Assembly: GCA_945952585.1 (NCBI GenBank)
Contig: CAMFII010000004.1
Coordinates: 62,001-126,000, forward strand
Reading direction: 5' to 3'
Length of the DNA: 64,000 nt
Source: an uncultured Rhodobacter sp.
GTDB lineage: Bacteria; Pseudomonadota; Alphaproteobacteria; Rhodobacterales; Rhodobacteraceae
Below the pieces are notes generated by a model. It was not told where the DNA came from. It was given only the letters and a program-made list of their open reading frames with translations, and searched no databases. The translations under genes were made by a program, and so were the position numbers. Position 1 is the first letter of the stretch, and each line of letters starts with the position of its first letter. Below, piece by piece: positions 43,381 through 52,436 of this stretch.

Positions 43381-43983
43381 GTGGAAAAGCATTTTTCCAT
43401 CGCACGCTTGTGCTTTATGGCCCTTTTTTCGGCCATGGTGCTTGTGCAGGGGATCTCCTCCCCTGCACAAGCCACCCCGTACTCGCCTGCAGAAGCGGCC
43501 GCCACGCGTGGCAAACCCGTGGCCCGCATCGACTGGGGCATCTGGGTCGATCCCGACGGTTGCATGCACTGGTGGGCCGATGGCGGCCTTGAAGGCTACA
43601 TGATCGACCGGGTGAACCCGAAGAACGGCAAGCCGGTCTGCCTGAAGCAGAACACCTGCCTGGTCGAGAACACCGACACCCTGTTCGAGACGGACAGCGC
43701 CACGCTGACCCCTGCGGCGCGCCAGCGCCTGAACCGGTTCTTCCAGTCGATCGACGTGTTCGGGGTAGCAGTCTACGGCCATACCGACTCCCGTGCCTCC
43801 TATTCCCACAACCAGCGGCTTTCGGAACGCCGCGCCGCCTCGGTGGCGGCAGTGGCGAAGGCCAATGGCGTGGTGGTGGAACGGCAGATCGGCTTTGGCG
43901 AAACGGCACCGGTTGCCACCAACTCGACCGCGGCGGGGATGCAACAGAACCGCCGTGTCGAAGTGATCTGCTACGGGTGGTGA
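43381..43983 (+). CDS. OmpA-C-like envelope protein with an N-terminal DPDGC module
   Basis: This 200-residue protein starts at a GTG eight bases after GGAGAG. A signal peptide ends near PAQA (residue 31). The central module has DPDGC, W, EGY and KPVC. The C-terminal OmpA-like peptidoglycan-binding domain has TLTPAARQRLNRFF, VYGHTDSRAS, NQRLSERRA and NRRVEVICYGW. It should sit at the outer membrane or periplasm and touch the cell wall. The DPDGC module is repeated in the next gene. The 178-base gap upstream shows no clear element. Confidence 0.78.
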   Translation: MEKHFSIARLCFMALFSAMVLVQGISSPAQATPYSPAEAAATRGKPVARIDWGIWVDPDGCMHWWADGGLEGYMIDRVNPKNGKPVCLKQNTCLVENTDTLFETDSATLTPAARQRLNRFFQSIDVFGVAVYGHTDSRASYSHNQRLSERRAASVAAVAKANGVVVERQIGFGETAPVATNSTAAGMQQNRRVEVICYGW

Positions 43984-43985
43984 CG

Positions 43986-44315
43986 ATGCGTATCGGTGTT
44001 CTTTCCCTTCTCCTGCTCGCACCAGCCCTGGCGGCCTGTGCGCCCACGGTCGATGCGACCGGTACCCAGCCCCTGCCGCTGTTGGCCCAGGCCCGCGACA
44101 CCTGGATCATCGACGACAAGCCGCTGAACCAGAAGCAGGCCGCGGTCGCCGTCGACCCTGATGGCTGCCAGGCCTGGATCATCGATGACGGGGCCGAAGG
44201 CTATGCCGGCCGGCGCCGTGATCCGGTTTCGGGGCTGCCGGTCTGTCATGGCACCCCCGGTTATGTCTATGGTGATCCGCGTGCCAACAGTTTCCCCGAC
44301 ATCCTGCCGCGGTGA
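43986..44315 (+). CDS. Small lipoprotein with a DPDGC module
   Basis: The 109-residue product has a lipoprotein signal (LLAPALAAC, Cys at about residue 18) and then the same module as the upstream protein: DPDGC, W-x2-D, EGY, R and GLPVC. It starts two bases after the upstream stop and ends at an intrinsic terminator, so the two are one operon. A shared envelope role is likely. The function is unknown. Confidence 0.7.
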   Translation: MRIGVLSLLLLAPALAACAPTVDATGTQPLPLLAQARDTWIIDDKPLNQKQAAVAVDPDGCQAWIIDDGAEGYAGRRRDPVSGLPVCHGTPGYVYGDPRANSFPDILPR

Positions 44316-44350
44316 CAAACCGGGGAATTCGACGACCGTTCACAATAAAT

Positions 44351-44379
44351 TGGGGCACCCCGCGCGGGTGCCCCATTTT
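44351..44379 (+). terminator. Intrinsic terminator after the lipoprotein gene
   Basis: TGGGGCACCC pairs with GGGTGCCCCA across CGCGC and is followed by TTTT. Confidence 0.88.
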
Positions 44380-44512
44380 CTTGCGTGACAATTCTGCCCG
44401 TTTGGCGGGCATCTGCCGTAGAACTGTCATCTTTATCGGCCATTTTTCTTGCCACGGGGGTCTTTGGCCCCCACACTTCAAGTGACAGCCCTCGAAACAG
44501 AAGGAGTCGTCC

Positions 44513-45532
44513 TTGGGCCTCAGCGCTCTGACCCCCCCGACCGCATCGGAAGATATCGTCGAAACTCTTCTGGAATTCCCCGACAATCGCCTCCTGATCG
44601 AGCTTTGCGGCGAGTTTGACCGCAACCTCGCCCAGATCGAGCACCAGACCGGGGTTCACATTCTCAGGCGCGGGAACAGGCTGGCGGTCATCGGGGACAA
44701 GGGTGCGCGGGAGCAGGCGGCGGCAGTGTTGCGCTCGCTTTATGCCCGGCTCGAATCCGGCAAGTCGGTGATCGCCGGCGATGTGGATGGGGCGCTGCGG
44801 ATCGGTCGCGCCATGCGCGACGCGGCGGGAACCGAGCTTGAGCAGATGGAGATGTTCACGGGCGGCAAGTACGAGCTTCGCACCCGGCGCAAGTCGGTCG
44901 AACCGCGCACCGAGGCGCAAAAGGCCTATGTCGCGAATCTGTTCGACCATGAACTGGCCTTCGGTATAGGCCCGGCAGGCACGGGCAAGACCTACCTGGC
45001 GGTGGCCGTCGGCGTGACGCTGTTCATCGGCGGGCATGTGGACAAGATCATCCTCAGCCGCCCCGCCGTCGAGGCGGGCGAGCGCCTGGGCTTCCTGCCC
45101 GGCGACATGAAGGAAAAGGTCGATCCCTACATGCAGCCGCTCTACGACGCGCTGAATGACTTCCTGCCGCAGAAGCAGGTCCAGAAGCTGATGGAGGAAA
45201 AGCGGATCGAGATCGCGCCCTTGGCCTTCATGCGCGGCCGGACGCTGTCGAACGCCTTCGTCGTCCTCGACGAGGCGCAGAACGCGACGACCATGCAGAT
45301 GAAGATGTTCCTCACCCGCCTGGGCGAGGGCAGCCGCATGGTCATCACCGGCGACCGCACCCAGATCGACCTGCCGCGCGGCACGGCGAGCGGCCTTGCC
45401 GATGCCGAGCGGCTGCTCAAGGGCGTGACGGGGGTGAGCTTCAACTACTTCACCGCCAAGGACGTTGTCCGCCATCCGCTTGTCGCCCGGATCATCGAAG
45501 CGTATGAGCGCGACGATGGAGCCTCTGGTTGA
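44513..45532 (+). CDS. phoH: PhoH-family ATPase
   Basis: This 339-residue protein uses a TTG start six bases after AGGAG. An N-terminal KH-like domain (about 30-110) precedes the ATPase, with Walker A GPAGTGKTY at about residue 152 and Walker B VVLDEAQNAT. PhoH proteins act with YbeY in RNA and ribosome quality control, and ybeY overlaps its end by 17 bases. The pair with corC and lnt is the usual phoH-ybeY-corC-lnt operon. Confidence 0.93.
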   Translation: MGLSALTPPTASEDIVETLLEFPDNRLLIELCGEFDRNLAQIEHQTGVHILRRGNRLAVIGDKGAREQAAAVLRSLYARLESGKSVIAGDVDGALRIGRAMRDAAGTELEQMEMFTGGKYELRTRRKSVEPRTEAQKAYVANLFDHELAFGIGPAGTGKTYLAVAVGVTLFIGGHVDKIILSRPAVEAGERLGFLPGDMKEKVDPYMQPLYDALNDFLPQKQVQKLMEEKRIEIAPLAFMRGRTLSNAFVVLDEAQNATTMQMKMFLTRLGEGSRMVITGDRTQIDLPRGTASGLADAERLLKGVTGVSFNYFTAKDVVRHPLVARIIEAYERDDGASG

Positions 45533-46019
45533 CACTGTAATCGAGGACCCGCGTTGGGAGGCGATCGACCTTCCCGCGCGGGCCGAAACCGCCGCCCGCG
45601 CCGCGTTCGCCGAACTGGGCCTCGCGCCCAAGGGGTTCATGCTTTGCGTGATGGGCTGTGACGACGCCCGGATCGCCGAGTTGAACGGCGAGTTTCGCCA
45701 GAAGGGAAAGCCCACCAACGTGCTGTCCTGGCCGTCGGAGGAGCGCGCAGCCGAAACGCCGGGCACCCGGCCCGACCTGCCGGACGCGGGCGACGCGGAC
45801 GATCCCGAGGAACTGGGCGACATCGCCATCGCCTGGGAGACCTGCGAGCGGGAAGCTGCGGAACAGGGAAAGCCGATGGCGGATCACGTGACGCATCTGG
45901 TCGTTCATGCGGTCCTGCATCTTCTCGGCTATGACCATATCGACGATGCCGATGCGGAACTGATGGAGACGACCGAGATCGCCGCTCTTGCCAGACTCGG
46001 GGTCGCCAACCCATATTGA
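45516..46019 (+). CDS. ybeY: Endoribonuclease YbeY
   Basis: This 167-residue protein carries the YbeY zinc motif HAVLHLLGYDHIDD (H-x3-H-x5-H) near its C-terminus and KPTNVLSWPS in the centre. It matures rRNA 3' ends and checks ribosomes. The start is given as ATG 45516 (MEPLVDTV); 45504 is in frame too. It is inside the phoH end, so the two are coupled. Confidence 0.92.
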   Translation: MEPLVDTVIEDPRWEAIDLPARAETAARAAFAELGLAPKGFMLCVMGCDDARIAELNGEFRQKGKPTNVLSWPSEERAAETPGTRPDLPDAGDADDPEELGDIAIAWETCEREAAEQGKPMADHVTHLVVHAVLHLLGYDHIDDADAELMETTEIAALARLGVANPY

Positions 46020-46075
46020 CGGGCTCAATCCAATCGGTGGGGCAGGGGCCCGCGCCGACAGTCAGGAAAGGACAG

Positions 46076-46993
46076 ATGGGCAGTAGTAACGACGGGACAT
46101 CCGAGGCGCAGGGCGCCCTGGACCCGAGCGAAGGACAGGACGGGCCGCAACGTGGTTTGCTGGGACGGATCCTCAGTGCCTTCGGGGCCAGCGATGCTGC
46201 GGCCCCTTCCGATCAGGACGCCACGCTTCCGGCGGTGACGACCGCGCCTGTGCCGGGATTGAGCAACCTTCGCCGCCTGCGGGTCGACGACGTGATGATC
46301 CCCAAGGTCGAGATCACTGCGGTCCCCGTCGACATCGGCAAGGACGAACTGGTCGAGGTCTTCCGCGAACACGGCTTTTCCCGCCTGCCAGTCTACAAGG
46401 AAACGCTCGACAAGCCGCTTGGCTTCGTGCTGCTCAAGGACCTCGCCCTGCAATGGGGCTTCGGGACCGGCAGCGGTCGGTTTTCCCTGCGCAAGATGCT
46501 GCGTCCGGTCCTTTATGTCCCGCCCTCGATGCCCGCCGCCGTGCTTCTGCAGAAGATGCAGAAGGAACGCATCCACATGGCGCTGGTGATCGACGAATAC
46601 GGTGGCGTCGATGGCCTCGTGACCATCGAGGACCTGATCGAGACCGTGATCGGCGAGATCGACGACGAGCATGACGAGGCCGACGCCAAGCTCTGGGTCA
46701 TGGAAAAGCCCGGGGTCTACCTTGCCCAGGCGCGGGCGCCGCTTGAGGAACTGGAAGAGGCGACGGGGCTCAAGCTTCGCACCGACGAGGATGACGAGGA
46801 TATCGACACGCTCGGCGGGTTGGTCTTCCTGCGGACAGGTCGGGTGCCGGCGCGGGGCGAGATCGTCCCGCATGAAAGCGGCGCAGCCTTCGAGGTGATC
46901 GACGCCGATCCGCGTCGGATCAAGCGTCTGCGCCTTCGCCTGCCGGGGGCGCAGACCGCGCCCACAGCCTTGCCCGCGCCGGAAAAAGCCTGA
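46076..46993 (+). CDS. corC: CBS-domain transporter-associated protein (CorC-like)
   Basis: This 305-residue protein has two CBS motifs ([37 protein letters not shown], then [12 protein letters not shown]) and a C-terminal CorC/HlyC transporter-associated domain ([17 protein letters not shown]). The start is the ATG at 46076 after AGGAAAGG; the TTG near 46016 has no ribosome site. CorC-like proteins are linked to magnesium and cobalt efflux. It lies between ybeY and lnt as usual. Confidence 0.9.
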   Translation: MGSSNDGTSEAQGALDPSEGQDGPQRGLLGRILSAFGASDAAAPSDQDATLPAVTTAPVPGLSNLRRLRVDDVMIPKVEITAVPVDIGKDELVEVFREHGFSRLPVYKETLDKPLGFVLLKDLALQWGFGTGSGRFSLRKMLRPVLYVPPSMPAAVLLQKMQKERIHMALVIDEYGGVDGLVTIEDLIETVIGEIDDEHDEADAKLWVMEKPGVYLAQARAPLEELEEATGLKLRTDEDDEDIDTLGGLVFLRTGRVPARGEIVPHESGAAFEVIDADPRRIKRLRLRLPGAQTAPTALPAPEKA

Positions 46994-46994
46994 C

Positions 46995-48473
46995 ATGCGG
47001 CTTGGCTGGCCCGGAGGATCCCCGGTCGGGGCAGCCTTCGGGCTGGGCGCGGTCATGGCGACCGGGCAGGCACCGCTCGATTTCTGGTGGTTGACCGTGC
47101 CGGCGCTCCTCGCGTTGACAGTGCTCGTCGCGCGCAGGGGGGACGGACGGCAGGCCGCCTGGATCGGCTGGTTCGGCGGTGCGGGATATTTCGGCCTGTC
47201 GATGAGCTGGATCACCCAGCCCTTCCTGATTGATGTCGCCACCTATGGCTGGATGGCCCCCTTTGCCCTGCTGCTGATGGCCTTCGGGCTCGCGCTGTTC
47301 TGGGCCGCCGCGGCCGCGGTTTCGACGCTGGCGACGCCGCGTCGCCGCGCCATCGCCTTTGCTGCCGCGCTAACCCTGGCAGAGTTCGCCCGGGGGCATG
47401 TGCTGACCGGTCTGCCCTGGGCGCTGGTGGGACATGTCTGGATCGCGGCCTGGCCGGGGCAGGTCGCCGCTCTGGTCGGACCATCCGGCCTGACGCTGAT
47501 GACGGCTTTGGCGGCGGCACTGCCGGTCTGGCGACCGGTTGCGGGTTCGGTGCTCGCGACGCTGCTGCTCGGTGGCGCGGCGGCTTTCGGCTTCCTGCGG
47601 CTGGCGGAGCCCGATCCGGCGGGGACGGGCCTTCAGGTTCGGCTGATCCAGCCCAATGCGACGCAAGAATCCAAATGGGATCCGGAGAAGGCAATCGCCC
47701 ATTTCCAGCAGATGCTCGACTACACGGCGGCCGGACCGGTGCCCGACGTGGTCATCTGGCCCGAAACCTCGGTCCCGTTCCTGCTGGACCAGAACCCCGA
47801 GGTGACAGGCGTCATCGCCGATGCCGCGCGGGGCGCGACCGTGGTCTTCGGCATCCAGCGCACGGACGGTCCCGTCGCCTTCAACAGTCTGGTCTTTGCA
47901 CGGTCTGACGGGGTCCCCTTTGCCATTTATGACAAGCATCACCTCGTCCCCTTCGGCGAATACATCCCCTACGGCAACTTCTTCTATGACACCTTCGGCA
48001 TCAGCGCCTTCGCTGCGCGCCTGGGGAACGGCTATTCGGCAGGGGCAGGGCCGCAGGTCGTCGATCTGGGGCCGCGCCTTGGAAAGGCCCTGCCGCTGAT
48101 CTGCTACGAGGCCGTCTTTCCGCAGGACCTTGTGGTGGCCGAGCGGCCGTCCTGGCTTCTGCAGGTGACGAACGACGCCTGGTTCGGCCATATCTCCGGC
48201 CCGCAACAGCATTTCGCCCAAGGACGCCTGCGCGCCATTGAGCAGGGCCTGCCGCTGGTGCGGGTCGCCAATACCGGGATCTCGGGCGTGATCGACGCCA
48301 AGGGGCGGATCCTGGCCACGCTCCCCCTCGATACCGCCGGCTGGAAGGACGTTGCCCTTCCCGGCGCCCTACCACCGACCCCCTTTGTGCGCCTGGGCGA
48401 GCGCCCGGCGCTGGTGTTGCTGTTCGGCGTGTTTCTCTGGGGTTTCTGGCCGCGCCGCCGCCCGGCGGCTTGA
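46995..48473 (+). CDS. lnt: Apolipoprotein N-acyltransferase
   Basis: This 492-residue inner-membrane protein has an N-terminal half with about six membrane segments and a C-terminal nitrilase-like domain facing the periplasm, with the catalytic triad visible as Glu in WPETSVPF, Lys in [12 protein letters not shown] and Cys in ICYEAVFP. It adds the third acyl chain to lipoproteins. It starts two bases after corC. Confidence 0.94.
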   Translation: MRLGWPGGSPVGAAFGLGAVMATGQAPLDFWWLTVPALLALTVLVARRGDGRQAAWIGWFGGAGYFGLSMSWITQPFLIDVATYGWMAPFALLLMAFGLALFWAAAAAVSTLATPRRRAIAFAAALTLAEFARGHVLTGLPWALVGHVWIAAWPGQVAALVGPSGLTLMTALAAALPVWRPVAGSVLATLLLGGAAAFGFLRLAEPDPAGTGLQVRLIQPNATQESKWDPEKAIAHFQQMLDYTAAGPVPDVVIWPETSVPFLLDQNPEVTGVIADAARGATVVFGIQRTDGPVAFNSLVFARSDGVPFAIYDKHHLVPFGEYIPYGNFFYDTFGISAFAARLGNGYSAGAGPQVVDLGPRLGKALPLICYEAVFPQDLVVAERPSWLLQVTNDAWFGHISGPQQHFAQGRLRAIEQGLPLVRVANTGISGVIDAKGRILATLPLDTAGWKDVALPGALPPTPFVRLGERPALVLLFGVFLWGFWPRRRPAA

Positions 48474-48511
48474 CCCTGCCGCCCCGACCGCGCTACGCCT
48501 TCGCCTCGAAC

Positions 48512-48555
48512 TGCCACAACGGCTTCCTGGCGTGGCGGGGATACATAATGGAGCG
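48512..48555 (+). ncRNA. SAM/SAH riboswitch upstream of metK
   Basis: The segment contains CACAACGGCTTCCTGGCGTG followed 10-15 bases on by AATGGAGCGG, which matches the conserved core of the SAM/SAH riboswitch known upstream of metK in Rhodobacterales as I recall it. TGCCAC pairs with GTGGCG around the ACGGCTTCCTGGC loop, and the ribosome site GGAG (48550-48553) can join the pseudoknot. Binding of S-adenosylmethionine would hide the ribosome site and lower MetK synthesis. Confidence 0.85.
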
Positions 48556-48561
48556 GACCTC

Positions 48562-49728
48562 ATGCCACGGCAGAACTACATCTTCACCTCCGAGTCGGTC
48601 TCGGAGGGCCATCCCGACAAACTGTGCGACCGGATCTCGGATTCCGTGCTCGACGCCTTCCTGACCGAGGAACCCAATGCCCGGGTGGCCTGCGAAACCT
48701 TCGCGACCTCGGGCATGGTGGTGATCGGTGGCGAGGTCGGCCTGTCGAACCACGACCGGCTCAAGACCTTCATGGGTTCGATCAGCCAGATCGCCCGCGA
48801 CGCGATCCGCGACATCGGCTACGAGCAGGAACAGTTCCACTGGAACACCTGCCGCGTGCTGAACTTCCTGCACGAGCAATCTGCCCATATCGCCCAAGGG
48901 GTGGACCGTGACGGCGCTGGCGACCAAGGCATCATGTTCGGCTATGCCGTGCGCGAGACGCCAGAACTCATGCCGGCGCCGATCCAGTACGCCCATGCGA
49001 TCCTCCGCCGCCTGTCCGAGGCGCGCAAGTCCGGCCACGAGCCGACGCTGCGCCCCGACGCGAAATCGCAGCTGTCGATCCGCTACGAGGGCGGCAAGCC
49101 GGTCGAGGTGACGTCGATCGTGCTCTCGACCCAGCACGCGCACGAACACCAGACTTCAACCGACATCCGCGCCATCGTTGAGCCCTATATCCGCGAGGTC
49201 CTGCCCTCAGGCTGGATCACCGAAAAGACCGAATGGTGGGTCAACCCGACCGGCACCTTCGTGATCGGCGGACCGGACGGCGACGCAGGGCTCACGGGCC
49301 GCAAGATCATCGTCGACACCTATGGCGGCGCGGCCCCGCATGGCGGCGGCGCCTTCTCGGGCAAGGACCCGACCAAGGTCGACCGCTCGGCCGCCTATGC
49401 CGCGCGCTACCTGGCCAAGAACGTCGTGGCGGCGGGCCTCGCCGACCGCTGCACCCTGCAGGTCAGCTATGCCATCGGCGTCGCCAAGCCGCTGTCGATC
49501 TATGTCGATACCCACGGCACCGGCGTCGTCCCCGAAGAGCAGATCGAGAAGGCCGTTGCCGAGGTCATGGACCTGACCCCGCGCGGCATCCGCACGCATC
49601 TCGGCCTGAACAAGCCGATCTACGCCCGGACCTCGGCCTATGGCCATTTCGGCCGCGCGCCCGAGGCCGACGGTGGCTTCAGCTGGGAAAAGACCGATCT
49701 GGTTGAGGCGCTGAAGAAGGCCGTATGA
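48562..49728 (+). CDS. metK: S-adenosylmethionine synthetase
   Basis: This 388-residue enzyme starts at [20 protein letters not shown], the canonical N-terminus. Active-site segments are visible: [45 protein letters not shown] and [16 protein letters not shown]. It makes S-adenosylmethionine from methionine and ATP. Expression is probably controlled by the riboswitch just upstream. A terminator follows directly. Confidence 0.97.
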   Translation: MPRQNYIFTSESVSEGHPDKLCDRISDSVLDAFLTEEPNARVACETFATSGMVVIGGEVGLSNHDRLKTFMGSISQIARDAIRDIGYEQEQFHWNTCRVLNFLHEQSAHIAQGVDRDGAGDQGIMFGYAVRETPELMPAPIQYAHAILRRLSEARKSGHEPTLRPDAKSQLSIRYEGGKPVEVTSIVLSTQHAHEHQTSTDIRAIVEPYIREVLPSGWITEKTEWWVNPTGTFVIGGPDGDAGLTGRKIIVDTYGGAAPHGGGAFSGKDPTKVDRSAAYAARYLAKNVVAAGLADRCTLQVSYAIGVAKPLSIYVDTHGTGVVPEEQIEKAVAEVMDLTPRGIRTHLGLNKPIYARTSAYGHFGRAPEADGGFSWEKTDLVEALKKAV

Positions 49729-49733
49729 TAAAA

Positions 49734-49761
49734 AAGGCGCGGCCAGAACCGGCCGCGCCTT
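49734..49761 (+). terminator. Intrinsic terminator of metK
   Basis: AAGGCGCGGCC pairs with GGCCGCGCCTT across AGAACC. An A-run precedes it and T residues follow. Confidence 0.85.
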
Positions 49762-49783
49762 CATTCCTGCAGGGGAGGCTCGC

Positions 49784-50233
49784 ATGTCATCCGAAACCCT
49801 GCGCTATGCGCTCGTCATGTTGTTGGCTGGGGTCGGTATCCCCCTTCTTGCGGCACTGAACAGCCGGCTCGGCATGCGGATCGGTGCCCCTTTTGCGGCC
49901 GCGAGCGTCCTCTTCGTCGTGGCATTCGTCGTGGCAACGGTCGTCATGGCCATCAGCGGGCAGGGCAGGGCGCTGGCTGCGCTGCCGTCCCAGCCGTGGT
50001 ATCTGTTCCTGGGTGGCTTGTTCGTGGCCTTTTACGTCCTGTCGGTCACTGTCGTCGCGCCGCGCTTTGGCGTCGGCAATGCGGTTTTCTGCGTGCTGCT
50101 TGGCCAGATGATTTCGGCGGCGGCGATTGACCAGTTCGGCCTCTTCGGCGCAGTGGTGCGTCACATCACGCTCACCCGCGCCATCGGGCTTGGCGCAATG
50201 GCGGCCGGGCTCGCGCTGATCCAGCTTGGCTGA
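49784..50233 (+). CDS. DMT_YdcZ (DUF606) membrane protein
   Basis: This 149-residue protein has about five hydrophobic segments in the DUF606 pattern: [39 protein letters not shown] and [16 protein letters not shown]. Relatives are small drug/metabolite-type transporters. Its substrate is unknown. It stands 30 bases before queF and might be co-transcribed with it. Confidence 0.78.
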   Translation: MSSETLRYALVMLLAGVGIPLLAALNSRLGMRIGAPFAAASVLFVVAFVVATVVMAISGQGRALAALPSQPWYLFLGGLFVAFYVLSVTVVAPRFGVGNAVFCVLLGQMISAAAIDQFGLFGAVVRHITLTRAIGLGAMAAGLALIQLG

Positions 50234-50262
50234 ACGATCTCGCCTGTAGGAAAGGAACGACC

Positions 50263-50727
50263 ATGACCCACACCGATGTTTCGGGCCTGACGCAACTCGG
50301 TGCCAAGACCGAACTTCCTGCCTCGCCCGAGGCAGCGGTGCTGGAACGGGTTCCCTACGGTCATCCGGGCAGTCTGGCCAATGTGCGCTTTACGGCACCC
50401 GAATTCACCTCGCTCTGCCCGATGACCGGGCAGCCCGATTTCGCCCATATCGTCATCGACTACATCCCGCGCGACTGGCTGGTGGAATCGAAGTCGTTGA
50501 AACTCTATCTCCACAGCTACCGCAACCACGGCGCTTTCCACGAGGATTGCACGCTCGACATCGCCAAACGACTTGTCGGGCTGCTGCACCCGGTCTGGCT
50601 CAGGATCGGCGCCTACTGGTATCCGCGCGGCGGCATCCCGATCGATGTCTTCTGGCAGACGGGCGCCCCGCCCGAAGGCGCCTGGGTGCCGGATCAGGGC
50701 GTCGCGCCCTATCGCGGGCGCGGCTGA
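50263..50727 (+). CDS. queF: 7-cyano-7-deazaguanine reductase
   Basis: This 154-residue unimodular QueF has the nucleophile Cys in [14 protein letters not shown], the conserved Glu in [20 protein letters not shown] and HEDC. It reduces preQ0 to preQ1 with NADPH in queuosine synthesis. RBS AGGAAAGG precedes the ATG. Confidence 0.94.
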   Translation: MTHTDVSGLTQLGAKTELPASPEAAVLERVPYGHPGSLANVRFTAPEFTSLCPMTGQPDFAHIVIDYIPRDWLVESKSLKLYLHSYRNHGAFHEDCTLDIAKRLVGLLHPVWLRIGAYWYPRGGIPIDVFWQTGAPPEGAWVPDQGVAPYRGRG

Positions 50728-50799
50728 AAAGGGCTGGGCCGGCCACTCGGACGGACCGCCTGCTTGACGCCCGAAACCGCCCCGGATAAGGCCCGCGCC

Positions 50800-51507
50800 A
50801 TGACCGGCAGAACCCCACCGAACGGCGCCCGCGAATGGCGCAACTTCTATGGCCGCACGCATGGCAAGACCCTGCGCGCCAGCCAGAAGACCTATCTGGA
50901 AGAAGACCTCGACCGCCTCAGCCTGCCGGGCGTCCAGCATGAAGCCAACCCGTCGCGCGTGCCGCTGGATCTAGCGACGGTGTTCGGCCGCGAGACGCCG
51001 GTCTGGCTGGAGGTTGGCTTTGGCGGCGGCGAGCACATGGTCCACATGGCGGCGCGCTATCCCGAAATCTCGCTGATCGGATGCGAGCCCTTCGTGAACG
51101 GCATTGCCATGCTTCTGGGCAAGATCCGGGCAGAGAACGTCGGGAACCTGCGTCTGCATCCGGGGGACGTGCGCGACCTGTTCGATGTGCTGCCGGAACG
51201 GAGCCTTGCGAAGGTCTTCCTCAACTATCCCGATCCCTGGCCCAAGGCGCGTCACCATCGCCGCCGCTTCGTGACGCAAGACTACCTGCAGCCGCTCGCC
51301 CGCGCGACGCAGCCTGGCGCCGAGTTCCGGGTGGCGACCGACATCCCCGACTATGTCCGCCAGGCGCTGGAAGAGGTACCACAAGCCGGCTTCGACCTCG
51401 TGGCGCAAGGGTCCGAGCCGTGGGAGGACTGGCTTTCCACGCGGTACGAGCAGAAGGCCCTGCGGGAAGGGCGTGCGCCCCACTACCTCACCTTCTGCCG
51501 CATCTGA
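50800..51507 (+). CDS. trmB: tRNA (guanine-N7)-methyltransferase
   Basis: This 235-residue enzyme has the SAM site VWLEVGFGGGEHMVHMA, IGCEPFVNGIA and the TrmB motif NYPDPWPKARHHRRR. It methylates G46 of tRNAs. The start MTGRTPPN at 50800 is preferred over a TTG at 50764. It is separated by 73 bases from queF and may be a single gene. Confidence 0.92.
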   Translation: MTGRTPPNGAREWRNFYGRTHGKTLRASQKTYLEEDLDRLSLPGVQHEANPSRVPLDLATVFGRETPVWLEVGFGGGEHMVHMAARYPEISLIGCEPFVNGIAMLLGKIRAENVGNLRLHPGDVRDLFDVLPERSLAKVFLNYPDPWPKARHHRRRFVTQDYLQPLARATQPGAEFRVATDIPDYVRQALEEVPQAGFDLVAQGSEPWEDWLSTRYEQKALREGRAPHYLTFCRI

Positions 51508-51743
51508 CCATAAGGGCCGCGAATCAGGGCAAGACTATGGCGGCGGGGAATTGTTCCCGCGGCCTGCAGCGGTCGTCTCATGGGCCGCGCATTGATCCGC
51601 CAGCGGAACCAAGAATCAGTTAAATCCTTAATTTTGGGCCAATATTTTGACGCCACAAAATATGGCGGATACAAGGCAATTGTGTTTGTAAGACGGCGGT
51701 CATGTGGCGGGGGTGTCCACGACCGTCATGCGGGAGATTGGAA

Positions 51744-52391
51744 GTGAAGTCGGTTTTGTGTGGTATTGGGCTGGCAATTGGCCTGGCTCTCTGGTGCGCC
51801 TCGCCCTCTCAGGCTGCAACGATCAGCAACTTTGATAATGGCCGCACGCTGGTCGACGCTTCCAAGGGGACGTCGCTGATCGGCGGCGGAACCTGGCTCA
51901 ATGGCCCGGATGTCGTGACCGGCAGTGTCAAAAGACAGTATCGGTCAACCTTTGAAAACGGCGACGGGACCTTCGCCAGCAGCAGCGATGCCTCGGCCAG
52001 CTATTTCCGCGTCCATGACGGCGCGACGGCCGTGTTGAAGGTGGCGCGCAGCAAGGCGCTGAGCCTGCTCTGGGGGTCGGTCGACAGCTACAACAAGATT
52101 ACCCTGCAAGACACGCTGACCGGCAGGTCGCTGGTCCTCACCCTTGGTAGCCTGAAAGGTGCGGTCGTCGGTCTGGGCGCTTCACTTGTCAACGTGACCG
52201 GATTTGCTTTCGACCGGGTTGAATTCTGGTCCTCGGGCAATTCGCTCGAATTCTCCAACATCTCGACCCAAGCCCTCGCGCCGGTTCCGGTGCCGGCCCC
52301 GGCGCTGTTGCTGATCGGTGGCCTCGGCGGGCTTGCGGCGCTTCGCCGCCGCCGCCCGGGCCGCGCCTGTTCCGCAACGCACGACGCTTGA
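51744..52391 (+). CDS. Exported protein with PEP-CTERM-like sorting tail (VPxPAP form)
   Basis: This 215-residue product uses a GTG start behind GGGAG and has a signal peptide (CGIGLAIGLALWCASPSQA). The C-terminus shows PVPVPAPALLLIGGLGGLAA followed by RRRRPGR: a Val/Pro/Ala motif, a membrane helix and a basic tail, as in VPLPA/PEP-CTERM proteins handled by an exosortase. The mature middle part (TISNFDNGRTLVDA) is low in Cys. No exosortase gene is in the window. The 236-base gap upstream shows only one small stem (CGCCA/TGGCG near 51650). Confidence 0.72.
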   Translation: MKSVLCGIGLAIGLALWCASPSQAATISNFDNGRTLVDASKGTSLIGGGTWLNGPDVVTGSVKRQYRSTFENGDGTFASSSDASASYFRVHDGATAVLKVARSKALSLLWGSVDSYNKITLQDTLTGRSLVLTLGSLKGAVVGLGASLVNVTGFAFDRVEFWSSGNSLEFSNISTQALAPVPVPAPALLLIGGLGGLAALRRRRPGRACSATHDA

Positions 52392-52436
52392 GCGCCGCGC
52401 CGCAGCGCGTTATGGCGGGGCGTCTGGAGGTCGCCC

